A stretch of DNA of 64,000 nt from Chrysopilus asiliformis. Taxonomy: Eukaryota; Arthropoda; Insecta; Diptera; Rhagionidae. A model generated the notes under the pieces. It did not search any database. It saw only the letters and a list, made by a program, of their open reading frames with translations, and was not told where the DNA came from. The stretch covers positions 83,824,148-83,888,147 of the forward strand of contig OZ035960.1 in NCBI GenBank assembly GCA_964034945.1, written 5' to 3'. Position 1 is the first letter of the stretch; each line of letters opens with the position of its first letter. The translations under genes and the position numbers were made by a program. Positions 11,457-22,957 of the stretch are shown here, piece after piece.

Positions 11457-11790
11457 GTTTCAGTCAGAGCTTAGGGGAAGACCCTTTAAAGCCGAAGCAC
11501 AGCTCAGGATGGTCGGAAGAACGAAAGAAGATGTCGGTTTATGTTGTCCTTGAACTTCTGCGGGTTATAGTCCGGGGAGAACACATCGGATGGTAAATCG
11601 TTCCAAAGTCTTGTTGTTCGCGAAATGAAGGAGTTCCTAAACTTTACGGGGAGGCTCAAGGAAGAAGTCGTGCGCGCGTGCAGCTGCACGAGAGGGTCTA
11701 GAGAAAATATACCGTGGAGGAATAAGTTGGGAAATTTCAGTGGAACATTTCCCATGGAAATATCTGTGCAATATGCTGAGTACCTCAACA
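11457..11790 (-). pseudogene. Non-LTR retrotransposon 3' end with RT C-terminus
   Basis: The minus-strand frame ends PVKFRNSFISRTTRLWNDLP, SDVFSPDYNPQKFKDNINRH. The F(I/F)xRTxRLWNxLP motif is a hallmark of the C-terminus of jockey/CR1/R1-type ORF2. The 3' untranslated part ends in an A-rich tail at 11457 and matches 9729-9798 and 58677-58853. 5'-truncated and inactive. Confidence 0.8.
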
Positions 11791-12534
11791 GAGCGACGAT
11801 GCTGACAAATACTTTATCATTTTTACGAAAAGTAAAGTTTTAATTAACACAAGAAATCAACCACAAATGTTTAAAATTGTGATTCAAAAGAGTGAAAAAA
11901 ACCGAAAAAACCACAAATAAAACCCGGTATTGGTTTTTCACTTTCTTACAGTTTTGTTATAAAAAGCGGGTTTCACTCGATTTTCACTCCTGCTCCCGGT
12001 CCGATTCGAAGCTCTGCTTCTATCTATTAAAGTTTTCTCAATAAGTATGCCTAAAATCTGAATTTCGTAGGATAGACTCTTGTGGCGTATTGCTCAAAAA
12101 TTGCTCGCTCCGAAAACTCGTATTCGACTGGCAAATTTTAGATAATTTGTCTATTCGTTTTTTTTTTGGAAACAGAAAATTTGTGGAAACATACGGATTT
12201 CTACTGCTATTGATTTTTGACGTGGATACGTCTTAGATTTTGGTTATAGGGGTACAAATTAGAAAATCTGCTTTACTGCCATGATAACAAATTTGAAATC
12301 GATGATACTTGATAGTTTGTGGTGAAATCCGAATAGGAACTGTGTTATAGAATACGGCCTACATTAAAGCATTGTTTGGGGTATTTTGTTATGTTAAACT
12401 ATGTTCAATTATTTTTTCAAAAATCAAAATCTAAATTTTCACTGCCGCTGTTATGCTGTGTTTGCTGCTTGTAATACAGATTTCACATTTATACTCTTTT
12501 TATGTTTTGTTTGTATGTATTTTTATATCCTTTT

Positions 12535-12725
12535 TCTTTTTGTGCGGCACGAACGTTTGCTGCGGTTTCCGACTCTCGTTCTCGGGATCGAAAATGATTT
12601 GCAAGCGCAATCGTTCTCTAAAGAGAGAAATTTTGAGCTTCGCGGTACTGTTCGTAAGAGTCGGAACGATCGATGCACATTTTCGTTCTCATATTCGAAA
12701 CAAATTCCACTCCGGGACAACGAAA
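12535..12725. repeat. Repeat shared with the hAT element at 42 kb
   Basis: In inverted orientation this matches about 42190-42360: shared text includes CGCAATCGTTCT(C/G)TAAAGAG followed by AGAAATTTT(G/C)AGCT, and TCGGAACGA(T/G)C. The terminal repeats of the 42-kb element are not visible here, so this is an eroded or partial copy. Confidence 0.6.
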
Positions 12726-12798
12726 TTGGAAATTTTGAAAGAAGCAACATTTCTTTGTTTAAAAGTAGAGTGCGTGTGCTTTAAATTCCTCATTGATA

Positions 12799-12921
12799 CC
12801 GCGATTCTGATAGTCGTATCGTTTTATACAGGAGTCGTTTTACGTGTTTTTGTTGGTAGAAAAGCACTAGAAACACGTAAAACGACTCTGGTCGAAAACC
12901 ACTCGACTATCAGAATCGGGG
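12799..12921. mobile_element. Palindromic MITE with TA duplication
   Basis: 123 bp; ends CCGCGATTCTGATAGTCG and complement CCCCGATTCTGATAGTCG, inner arms GAGTCGTTTTACGTGTTT and complement, flanked by TA on both sides. Tc1/mariner-type MITE by target site. Confidence 0.75.
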
Positions 12922-13712
12922 TAGAAATTCATTGGTCTAATTCTATTATATTAGGTTATTTGGCAATTCATATATTACGTAAATTTTTTTGGGTCAATAC
13001 TTGTATAGTCTTGTATGGTAATTAAGAAATATGTTCTTGGCAAAAATATGCAGAATCCATTATGCAATATCTTTTCACTTTTCTATGAAGACTAGAGGCG
13101 TTATTTTCACTTATAAATAGTGAAGGCGCCAAATGAAAAATTAAATGAATGAAACCAAATGAAATATTTTACTAAATGATGTGTTATTGCAATCAGTAAT
13201 TTCTTCGACAATTTCATTTTGTGAATATGTACTTTAGTTTTGCAATGTATAAAAATCTTCTACGGTAAAAATGTTTGTGCAAAAATTCAGTTTATCTTTA
13301 TTGTTAGATAATTTAGAACAGTGAAATTATAAACATACATGTATTTCAATTTACGTAAATCATAACTTGAAAAATGAAATATTATTTCCTTATGATTTTA
13401 TGTAGAAATTCAAATCATTAAAAAATCGCTGGTTGTTTATAATTGACGTCGAAAAATTTGCATTCGAAATTAGAATTAAAACTAATGTCAGAAACAACGA
13501 GTGGGTGGGCTTTCGATTTTCGTTTGTCTTTTGGCAGCTTCCCAAATAACTTGAGGAAGCAATCATTCAGTATCTTACTAGTTGCTACACAGAATAAGAA
13601 ATTAACCATTCTGTACGAAATTCTATTCAAACATGACAATTTTGTTTTTTTTAAGAATGAACTAAATGATCCATAATTTATGTAAACAATAAAAACAACA
13701 CATCGATCTTAC

Positions 13713-13940
13713 CTTAGCTTCTAGTTTATCGTTTTCAGTCTTAAGAGCATTTCTATCGTTTTCGATTTTTTCTAATTTCAGCCTTAACGTTTGCAGCTCA
13801 TCGTTAGCAATTTTTAATTGTTCTTCGGTACGGTGGACATTTAACAGTGGTGTAACACGTACAAGAAGGCGCCACCATGGCCAATCTCTTACCGCTAGGA
13901 ATGCTTTCACGTTTCTCTGAATACATCGAACAGCTAATTC
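13713..13940 (-). CDS. Mhcl: Myosin-18 exon: start of coiled-coil tail
   Basis: 76 codons, phase 0 at both ends. ELAVRCIQRNVKAFLAVRDW and PWWRLLVRVTPLLNVHRTEE form the neck-tail junction (class II: IQRNxRAFMxxKxWPWWKLFxKIKPLL). A heptad coiled coil then begins: EEQLKIANDELQTLRLKLEK, IENDRNALKTENDKLEAK, with Leu/Ile at a/d positions. It ends AAG|GTAAGA in phase 0. No further coiled-coil exon is visible to the left, so the following intron is more than 13.7 kb and the rest of the rod is outside the window. Confidence 0.95.
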
Positions 13941-14003
13941 CTATAGATAAACAACATATGAATACAATAATGAGAAATAAATACGTTAATATGTAAACTT
14001 TAC

Positions 14004-14138
14004 CTGTACACGCCTCTGTGAAACGCGCTTTCGAGCCAAATAGCCACGACAATACGATTGTAGCTGGACTATACGATCTGAAAGAAGCTCATCCCTTTTG
14101 GCTTCTAATTGGTTTAATATCCCAGATCTGAATAGAAC
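14004..14138 (-). CDS. Mhcl: Myosin-18 exon: lever arm with IQ motif
   Basis: 45 codons, phase 0 at both ends, behind a strong acceptor (TTTTTCTTTTTCAG). It encodes VLFRSGILNQLEAKRDELLS, then DRIVQLQSYCRGYLARKR and VSQRRVQ. The IQ-type motif IVQLQSYCRGYLARKR would bind calmodulin or a light chain. The donor is CAG|GTAAAG, followed by a 63-bp intron. Because its acceptor is phase 0, this exon can follow either the last motor exon (47917-48108) or the 813-codon exon at 20519-22957. Confidence 0.95.
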
Positions 14139-15199
14139 CTGAAAAAGAAAAATTATCTTGTGACAATCGGATTTAATTCAGGTATTGTTTATGTAACTTT
14201 TGTGATCATTGGAAAACAGAACATCGGTAGAGTAAAAAAAGTTAAAATTTTGGTTTTTAACTTGACTTTAATCTTTACTCTGAGTATGCTTCCGTATTTT
14301 TGCTCTAACCTTTAACCAAAGTATAAGGAACTCAAGTAGTTTCACTCCATATGAATTTTTTTAGATTTTTAGAGGGGGAGAAAGCGAGAGATCAATAAAA
14401 TTTCCTGTCTACTTTCTTACTAAAATGATTTGTGTTTTACTAAAATGATGCACTAAAATTGATTTATATTATAATCCCCAACTATTAAAAATTTATGCTT
14501 TTTATCACGATCAATTGTTTTTAATTCTAATTTGCGTAAAATTTGTTAGAAATCTTAATTTGCGCAAAATTGAAGTGCTTATGAGTACACATATCGCGGA
14601 GAGAAGGATATCCTATTCTATACTCAGTTTGTAATAACCGTTTGCACCTGCCCTAAATTTGAGTGATCTTACAGCTGGTGGTGCGATGGCGGGTTGACCA
14701 ACAAAATTGTACTTTGGAAAAGTGTTTATATCTTAAAAACTAGACTACCTAAAATAATTTACGATCAATCATGACATTTTCTTATTTAACTCACAGAAAA
14801 TTTATGCGAAACTAACGCCCAAATAACAAATGTGAAATATTTAAATGTAAAGTCAAAAGTTTTATGTTAAACAAAATACTATCAAACATTGCTTTTTTGA
14901 TTCAATTGGCCAGGAGTGTATACAAAGCCCTAAAATAGCACACTTCTATCAACTTTTAGCGAACTTCCATTAACCGAAAAAAACATTTGAACAATTTTTG
15001 TTCAACTCCGTTTCTCTCTAATTTCTTTTTTGATGTCGTTTGAACTTCTGATTTTCGTAGTTTTTTCCTAGTACAAACGTGCAGCCATGAATTCGGACAA
15101 CCGTAAAACCACCTCTAACTACCGCACTGTTGTATGCAATTTTCACCTTTATCCTATAATATAATACGAGGAATGTTTGCACAACGATCTCGAAAACCC

Positions 15200-15690
15200 G
15201 CCTAACGATTTTCACGAAACTTGGGGGTTAGGGATTTTCGGGGACAAAAAACCGATTTAGATAGGTCTCACCTCTGAGAAAATTCCCCTCGATACCCCTC
15301 GCCTGTTATCTTCGAATTGGGTGGTCCGATTTTAATGAAACTTTACAGTATTACTAAGGGGGCTAAGGGCTTTCGATATTTCCGCTACAAACCTGACTTT
15401 TCCCTTCACTTGATAACCCTCGCCTGGTATCTTCGAATTGGGTGGTCCGATATTAATGAAACTTTACAGTATTACTAAGGGGGCTAAGGGGTTTTGATTT
15501 TTCCACTACAAACCTGACTTTTCCCTCCCCTCGATACCCCTCGCCTGGTATCTTCGAATTGGGTGGTCCGATATTAATGAAACTTTACAGTATTACTAAG
15601 GGGGCTAAGGGCTTTCGATTTTTCCACCACAAACCTGACTTTTCCCTCCCCTCGATAACCCTCACCTGGTGTCTCAAACAACGTTTCAAA
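15200..15690. repeat. 121-bp minisatellite
   Basis: Units begin at about 15298, 15419, 15540 and 15661 with CTCGCCTGGTATCTTCGAAT, followed by GGGTGGTCCGAT, ACTTTACAGTATTACTAAGG and AACCTGACTTTTCCC. Two and a half units are nearly identical and the edges diverge. Confidence 0.9.
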
Positions 15691-16052
15691 AATCGGTGAC
15701 AGGGATTACTCAATAGCCACTCAACCGATTTCTATGAAATTTTGTTATGGCGCGTTAGTTTTAGTTCTAGCTTTCTAGGTCGGGAATTTAAAAACTCTGG
15801 AAAAGCTCTATAAAGATAATGTGAATTTAGTTTTTCCCCAGAAATCAGCAAAACTAGGATTTTGAGGTCGCCGAGCATGGCTCGGTCTTCCTGGTACTTT
15901 ATCAAACATGAGGATGTAGACTGAGGGAAGGAAGGCGAGGAACCACGAAATGGACAGTGACTTAAAATAGTTCCCTAAAATTGGCGATGGAACCACCAAA
16001 TAACATTGCAATACACATTAGAGATTTATAGTAGACAATAACATTATGTTAG

Positions 16053-16190
16053 GATATGAATAACTGATTACAAAACTTATCAACATCAAAAATTCACTAA
16101 AAATTTTAAAAATTTCAATAACTTGAGGTAGTTATTGAAATTTTTATTGAATTTTTGATGTTGATAAGTTTTGTAATCAATAATTCATAT
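16053..16190. repeat. Long palindrome (MITE-like)
   Basis: Arms ATATGAATAACTGATTACAA... and its complement pair through CTTATCAACATCAAAAATTC around an AT-rich centre; arm length about 55-60 bases. No clear target duplication. Confidence 0.75.
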
Positions 16191-16959
16191 TTAAATTAGA
16201 ATAAATCACTAGAATCTGATTTCTTATTTGATAAATTAATAGCAATGAAGCAAATGTGGGTGACGACAAAAAAATCCATAAAATATGTTTTACATATTAT
16301 TTTTTTATACAGCATACAGTTCCTTTCTGTTATCTCTAGCAATGTTTGACTGCATTGATTAACGGTGTCAATTATTAAAAGCAATAATTTTTGTATGGTT
16401 TGGATATCTTCCAGAAGCTTTAACGTGAAAAAGATAATTAATTTTCTAATTGTTTTCACCTTAAATTTATCGCAAAAGAAACTTTCGAGTTACAAGCGAT
16501 TGTTTGTCACTATTTGGCGCTCAACAAAAAAATTTAGTTCGAAATAAATTTAATTAAGCATATATAAAAAGTGAATAGTAAAATAAACATTATGCGACCC
16601 AAATACCCAATAAAGCAAACAATCAGTCAAGCAAAGCCAGAATATTCTAACATCTTAGCGAAAGAGCCTTTTTATGTTTTATTTCTTACTCCCGGCTTTT
16701 CTCTTGTAATTAATTTCCCATGAATTTCTTTTCAGTTGATAGATTTCTTTTTTTTCTTTCGAAGAGAGCATGTAAGTGAAAAGCATTTGACAAAGACATA
16801 TTTTGCATATAAACTTAATTAAATATTCTATTTCTGTATTTACTGGTAATTACAAAAGCATATATAAATTAAAAGTTACTTTTACATTGACCTCAATATA
16901 TATAGACTTCGTTTAAATTATCAAAAATTTTACAGTAGCGACGATAAAGTAAGGAATGA

Positions 16960-17160
16960 AATTATATCTTTAGTGTCTCGTTGAAGATTACAAAACACTT
17001 GAAAAACATTTTTCGTTTCTTTTTTTTGTGAATACCAAGACCATCGAAATTACATTCTCCACTCCCATATTTAAGGGAAAAACGGCATAGCGGCCAAATA
17101 TGGTAGTCATTCCTATAAAAAAGTTGGAACTGTATTTTTTGGGACACATTCCAAAAAAAA
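16960..17160 (-). repeat. Dispersed repeat shared with 26945-27090
   Basis: The minus strand reads AACTTTTTTATAGGAATGAC, then CATATTTGGCCGCTATGCC, matching ACTTTTTTATATGAATGACT / ATATTTGGCCACTATGCCC at 27 kb. No coding content. A CCTATCCGAATAGG palindrome lies just right at about 17194. Confidence 0.6.
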
Positions 17161-17482
17161 TCTGCCGTAGTCTTTTTTTATTGTGTTTTTAATCCTATCC
17201 GAATAGGATTGACTACTTTTTTTTATTGGAATCTAAAAGGGACAGACCAAAATTCGAATTATCGAATGTACGATATAGGGAAGTCCGAGGGGCTTGAAAA
17301 TATTCGAGATATCACTCAAGTAATAAAATCTCCTGTAATAAAAAAAAACCAATACAAGTGTTAGAGTATCGTTAGAGATATAAACGATGAATATTTGATT
17401 AGGCCTATTTGCATCGAAATGTGTCGCCAACCGTTCCATTTTTTTTGTAGGACTGAATCCTACATGATATTGGAGTCATTTC

Positions 17483-18090
17483 TAAATACATAACAAAAGC
17501 TATAATTGCCAATCTGGCAATTATTGAAAACCCGTATGGTGATTTAAGTTAAATTATGGTGATTTAAGTGAACAGCGAACAGTTGTATCAAAATTTTCCA
17601 CTTTGAAGCCAAATTTTCCAAAAAGATTTTTTAAAATTTATTCCAATCGGATTTTGATGTATGGGAGTTTTATGTAGAATCATATCCTAAATAACTTTTG
17701 TTCTTGGACTTTTTTGATAAGATGCACCTTTTTTGAGATATTCGCAAAAAAAAAAACGTTTTCGTTCGTATGGGGAGTACCCCCCCCCCCCCCTAATGGT
17801 CCATTTTTGCCCATTAACGAACTTAGCCTCGCATTTTACGAAAAACGGATCTGCGCAAAATTTCAAGTCTCTAGCTCAATCCGTGCGCCCGCAATCCGCG
17901 CCACAGACAGACGGACGGACAGACGGACAGACGGACGGACGGACAGACGGACGGACATGCTAAATTCAACTTTTTTCATCATTCTAAACACACTGGTGTA
18001 ATTCATTTTTTTGTGTGATGACGGTATCTTGGCGTTACAAACTGTAAGGCAAATCTAATATACCCTTTGGTTTCACCATACGGGTATAAA
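17483..18090 (+). repeat. Dispersed repeat 'A', copy 1
   Basis: About 600 bp, from CATAACAAAAGCTATAATTG to CACCATACGGGTATAA. Hallmarks in order: hairpin AATTGCCAATCTGGCAATT, CCCGTATGGTGATTT, a C-run, AACTTAGCCTCGCATTTTAC, AAAATTTCAAGTCTCTAGCT, a (GACGGACA)n tract, and TATACCCTTTGGTTTCACC. CCCGTATGGTGA near the start is inverted as TCACCATACGGG at the end. Apparent frames do not resemble proteins and shift between copies. Confidence 0.8.
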
Positions 18091-18139
18091 CAATGGGAAC
18101 GATTCCATTCCATAATATAGTATTGTTTCTCCCTCAGCG

Positions 18140-19440
18140 GAAAAACAATTATGAAGATGTCCGTGCATCTGTTTGTCGGTCTGTCCGTTTCACATATCTT
18201 AAATAACTCGACAACGCTAACTCACTTGAAATTTTTTGTAAATAACTTTTACAAAAACCGTAGTTTTTTTTATCGAATTTTGTAAAAGAAACGTTGGCTA
18301 TAACGGGTACCTCCATACATTTAAAAAAAAAAAAAATTTTTTTTTGAAAAATTTTCGAAATGTATGCACTTTCAGGAAAAAATGAATACAACAAAATTTT
18401 TCTACATTTTTGATTTAACAGTTTTTACGTATCTCTAACGGTTCTCAACATATTTAAAAAAAAAGTTTTTATGCGTTTTTCAGAAAATAAGATTTCCTGC
18501 ATTTTTTCCTTTAGCGGTTTTTACGTATCTTTACCGGTTCTCTCATTATTTGAAACAATAATATTTTTTACATGTTTTTTCCAAAACTAAATATTACAGA
18601 AGAAAGTTTTGTGTAAAGAACACATTTCCGGAACAAATCCATTAGTTTCTTATCCTTTTTTTGGCGCAAATATACTTTTTCATGCTTTTTTTGAAAATGA
18701 AATGTCCTCTTTTTGTTCAGAGTAATTTGGTAGGACTAGTTATGTTATTGATCTTACCTTGAACATATTTAAAAAATATTAACGGTATGTTACTTATTCG
18801 TTAACAAGTGATGGTATCTTGGAAAAACGGAACTCCCCGTCGGGCACAATTACTGAACCAATGACTGTCCGATTAACAAGTTGTTGTTACCAAAATGTTC
18901 CTAGTTGTAGTTGCTGTCCTTAAGCGGAGGATGTTTTAATATTTTGTTTTTGACGACATGGCGCCATGCTAAAGCGGCAGGTATGTTTTTTGTTATACAT
19001 GAATGCAAAAATTCAAAGTGCCGGGAAAAACCGAAAGGAATTAAAGCGGTAATGATAGGCAGGTATTTTTTTTTAAATATAAGCTTGTTTTATCCAATTC
19101 ATTTGAGCGATATACAAAATAAAAGGTAAATAGTCCCAAAAAAGGGAAAAATGTTGATATAAAGTGTTCTCTCCTTTATTTTGAAAGCAACTCCATTATA
19201 ACAATATAGAAATGTATACAATATAGGAATTTTAAGATTGAATTCCGAATGCCGAAAAGGGATTTTCATGCAGGCCTCCTACCACAATATTTTTCATTAT
19301 TTTTTGATGGCAATACCATCACCATTTCGGGAACCATATCTCCAATTATCTTCAAACCCTTTTTTTCTTGTTTCATTTTGAATTGATTCAGAAAATTACC
19401 CTCGAAAAAAAAAAGATTCGTTTCGACGAAATATAGCTAT
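18140..19440. other. No gene; unrelated degenerate repeats
   Basis: Begins with a single-copy relative in style (GTCGGTCTGTCCGTTTCACA, ACTCGACAACGC) of the GACA-bearing repeats. No exon, RNA gene or element border seen to 19440. Confidence 0.4.
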
Positions 19441-19779
19441 TTACATTCGGTAAAAATAAAAATTATGCACCAATTAAGACTTAACAGCGTTGAAACATTT
19501 ATATTTAGTTCTACGTTGGGTGTAGATTTCCACATTCCCACGTTCTGTATGAAAGACTGTGCATTCAATATGAAAACGTTTTTTTTATGAAAAATTGAAT
19601 ATATTTTATGTAATTGTTTGCAAAAGTCACTAGAACTTGGCTGCCAAACTCTTACAGATCCAGATATTTTGAAGTGAAACTTAATATACGGCGCCACTAA
19701 CTCAACGATTTGGGGAATAAAAAGCTCAATGAAACGGAAGTGCGTGCCTCTCTGGAATGTATCCCTCTTTCTTTGCCTA

Positions 19780-20090
19780 TTTGAAATCTCGCAATAGAAC
19801 ACTAATTCACGTACGACGCTTTTCAAAATGGGATGCTTTTCTTGAGGGCATGGTTATCTCGCATGGCGGCGACGCGAACTGGCCACGGAGATCGTGCGAT
19901 TTAACGCCTTTATACTTCTTTTATTGGGGCTATCTTAAATCGCAAGTCTATACGAATAAACCGCAAACAATTGATGCCCTCAAAGCCAACATAACGAGCG
20001 ACAAAGTCATCGAAAATTGGACATCCCGAATACGTGCCACCAAGCAAAGCCGCAGCGGACATTTCAATGAAGTTATATTTCATAAAAAAA
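19780..20090 (+). pseudogene. Mariner-superfamily transposase C-terminal remnant
   Basis: Plus-strand reading NWPRRSCDLTPLYFFYWGYL, KSQVYTNKPQTIDALKANIT, SDKVIENWTSRIRATKQSRS, GHFNEVIFHKK. WPxRSxDLTPLxFFxWGYxKxxVY is the third-Asp block of a DDE_3 transposase family common in insects. The catalytic Asp is kept, but the upstream portion is missing. Related fragments lie at 33170 and 63650. Confidence 0.8.
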
Positions 20091-20463
20091 ATTATAACAA
20101 TTTCTTCATTCTTCAATTTCCTCACAAAAAAATGAACTATTTTTTCATAGCAAGTTTCACGTCGGTTGTGTTTCCCATCCCATACACAATTTTTTCAAAA
20201 AGAGGGAAAAACATATGTAGTTTTCTACGCCAACGTAGGATTAGGGCTAAAAAAACAACACATTCACAGAATAAAAGAGATTCTTACTCTAAACTGATCT
20301 TCGATAAACAAAATTCTTTTTACATGCACAAACCTACTCAAATCTACAAAAAGTAAAACGTAAAAATGCTTGAAATAAGAGATCAAGCAAGAAAAGGATA
20401 ACAACCAGAGGAACGAGGAAGAAAAGATAACATACAATATATATTTCAAAATGGTTCTTTTAT

Positions 20464-20469
20464 TTTATT
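20464..20469 (-). terminator. AATAAA behind the unspliced 813/821-codon frame
   Basis: The minus strand has AATAAA about 25 bases after the stop codon at 20492. It would serve as a poly(A) signal if the frame is an intronless gene or if the donor at 20518 is skipped. AATAAA is common in DNA of this composition. Confidence 0.25.
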
Positions 20470-20518
20470 TCCGAATCTTGAAAAACATAATTTACTGATT
20501 ACAGATATAAATATTTAC

Positions 20519-22957
20519 CTTGGAACTATAAGTTGGGTAAATTTCAAGTGACGATTTAATAGTGTTCACGCAGTTGATTTCAGCAACTTTGATAGTTGTA
20601 CACAACTTCTTGCTGTTGATGTCCTTTCCCAGTTCATTAACCGCAGATTTAGCTGTTAGATTGGATGGCTCGAATTTTTCCAAGAGATGTGAGATTTTAT
20701 TACCTTTTCGATTAATCTGTTTTTCATTCGTTATAAAACTGCTGACGTTCGAAGCGGTTTCATCGTTTTCATTGGATATGTGGCCGGAATCATCAGAACA
20801 ATCACTTTGATATTCTTTTTCACTACGCAGGACATCACTATTTATGCAGAGCATCGAGTCCTGATGAACACGTAGTGGATCGCGTTGTGATGTCTTGACA
20901 GTGACTAAAAGCTCGGCATGCTGCTGTGCGACTGGACCAAGTATTGGAGGTATGATTTTGCATGACTGCAAACGCGGAAATTGAATTGTTGCTTCACTAG
21001 CATAGACAACTTTCGACAATATGTCGTTGCTATCCTGCGTGTTTGATTTTACGCTTGCTGTCGCACCGTCGAATATTATTTTCGGCGTTGATTGTACTGA
21101 TGGTGGTGATGATTCAAGTTTTGATTGAGATACTGATGAAAGTGTTGATTTTGATTCTACATACGATGGCTTCTTATCAACGACAAGAAGAGTGTATTGT
21201 TGTTGTGAATTACGTAGTTTCGTTGATCTATCCGGATAATCTTTGGACGTTTTCATCGTTGACAATGGATTAGGTGGGGCTTTGAGTTTTTCATTTGCCT
21301 TGATTAAACTATTGTTGTCTTGTGATGTAGTCTTCTTCAATTTAACCACTGCGCCCTTAGGTTTAGCCGGAATGAAATCACGGCGTTCTGCAGTGTTTAA
21401 CTTTGTCACGCTACCAAATTGCTCAACTTTTCGTAGGATCTCGTTGCCTTTCTCAATACATTTGTTGAGGAGGACATCACTTTTTTGTTTCTTTGCCAAT
21501 ACCTGGTGTTTTACAGTCGGCGGTGTAGTCTTTTGAGTTCTACCTTTAAGCGAATCGTTATGTAAATGTTTAACTTCCAATTTGCTCAGGCCAATCTTAT
21601 GTAGCGAGTTTGTTGACGATGATGCCGGGCTACTAGAGCATTTTTTATTTTGGTAAGGTTGTAATGTTAGGTTACATGTGGATACCGATGATTTTATAGT
21701 CGTAAATGAAGATTTTGTTCTGCTCATATTCATTTTACCTGTTGATGCTGAACTAGGTGATGTCGCAACCTTTACTTTATTGGAAGTTTGACGCTTTTGA
21801 GGAATTTTGCTGTCATTTTTCGATGCCAAATAACTTTGCTCGAAACAAAAACTATTGCTGCGTGTGGTGATTTGCTTCTGATGTGGATTTAGTTTTTTTA
21901 TTGGAATTTTACTTCCAGATGCTGTTCGTTGACAAACAGTATGAGTACGATTAGCGAATGCATGTGGTGGATTTATTGTGATTGATTCCAGGGGTAGCTC
22001 CCATTCACTTTTTGTCTGTGATAAATTTGAATTGTTTACGGATTTATCACTAGCTTTACTATCCGGATTCTGTAAGGAGAGAGTTCTTAAAACGGGTAGT
22101 TTGCACTCGAACCGCTTTTCAGTTTTAGCGAATTCATCGAAATCCTTCAAGTTCCAAAGACTTCTACTCATTTGTATGGCATTAAAATATCGGTAATTAC
22201 TCGATATCCGGCCGATTTCTTTCAATGATCCATCATTTGGTTCTGAAATGGACTTTTTCAAGACACATCTGGACTCGATGATGCTACAAGTTTTAGATTT
22301 CTTCAATGGTTTACACTTATGATCACTTTGTCGCTTTATCTCACATGCAGAACACTCCGATTTCGATTGATTTCCATCGCTATCTCCTTTATTGGAAAAT
22401 TTTAGAGTGGGCACACTAACACTCATATTTTGCACATTGAAATCAGCTAATATTTTGTCAAAATTCTTAAGGACGGCATTTAGTTTTGCTTCGTCATGAG
22501 CAACTTTTTCCAACTCCTCAAATATTTCGTCTTCGAGGGATAAATTCGAATCGTTGAGACTGTTTCGACATTCCTCATCACTGTCGATATTTCCATTAGG
22601 ATTGCCGGAAATTTTAAAATTCTCGTACGATGGTGGTGATGTTCCTTGATATTCTAGAGGAGAGTCCATTTCGTCCGATGACACCGACGATTTTGGGAAC
22701 TTTATATTTTTAACTTCCTGCCGATATCCCAGATGCTGTTGTGGTGCTCGTGAAGTCGCTGACTGTCGTTTAAGATGGACTGTATTTAATTTGGATGTTT
22801 TATTTAATTTTGCGGTGATCTTTGGTGGTATATCCTCGATTTTGTGACGTAATTTCGTATAGAACTTTTGCATGCCTTTTGTTGTTGCAGTTTGCGCACT
22901 TGAAGCTATCGATGTTGAACATGCTGACGCTTTTTTGCGTGATGTTGTCGGATTCAT
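20519..22957 (-). CDS. Candidate alternative first exon (813 codons) of myosin-18 tail isoform
   Basis: A long clean frame inside the 33.8-kb intron, on the same strand. It starts at ATG 22957, with an in-frame TAG four codons upstream. The predicted exon ends TCC AAG|GTAAAT in phase 0, the phase of the IQ-exon acceptor at 14138. Without splicing the frame runs only eight more codons to a stop at 20492. The protein is low-complexity, rich in Ser, Thr, Lys and Asn and probably disordered. It has a basic start (MQKFYTKLRHKIEDIPPK), a PPSY WW-ligand motif near residue 108, an acidic helix near 141-174 (LEDEIFEELEKVAHDEAKL), a small Cys/His cluster near 202-224 (CSAC...HKCKPL...C) and Ser-rich basic repeats after 370. 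No known domain was recognised. Alternative: an intronless nested gene of 821 codons ending at the AATAAA near 20464. A coding role is well supported by length; the splice to myosin-18 is inference. Confidence 0.7.

Larger units (their letters stand above)
14139..20518. other. Intron part between the 813-codon exon and the IQ exon
   Basis: If the alternative first exon is used, this is its 6.4-kb first intron. It holds a 121-bp minisatellite, a long palindrome, repeat copies at 17 kb and a transposase fragment near 19.9 kb. No exon was seen. Confidence 0.6.

Noticed and set aside
12453..13025. 190-codon plus-strand frame
   Set aside because: It runs through a dispersed repeat (shared with 42.2 kb) and a TA-flanked MITE. 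Its composition is not protein-like and there is no splice context.
17714..18001. Frames with repeated RTDRRTDGRTD, also at 32423, 53376 and 61290
   Set aside because: Products of the GACGGACA tract in repeat 'A'. The frames differ between copies and carry disabling changes.
20492..20518. Last eight codons (VNIYICNQ) as part of the 813-codon protein
   Set aside because: They lie behind a consensus donor AAG|GTAAAT and are probably intronic. Kept open as the unspliced alternative because of the AATAAA nearby.
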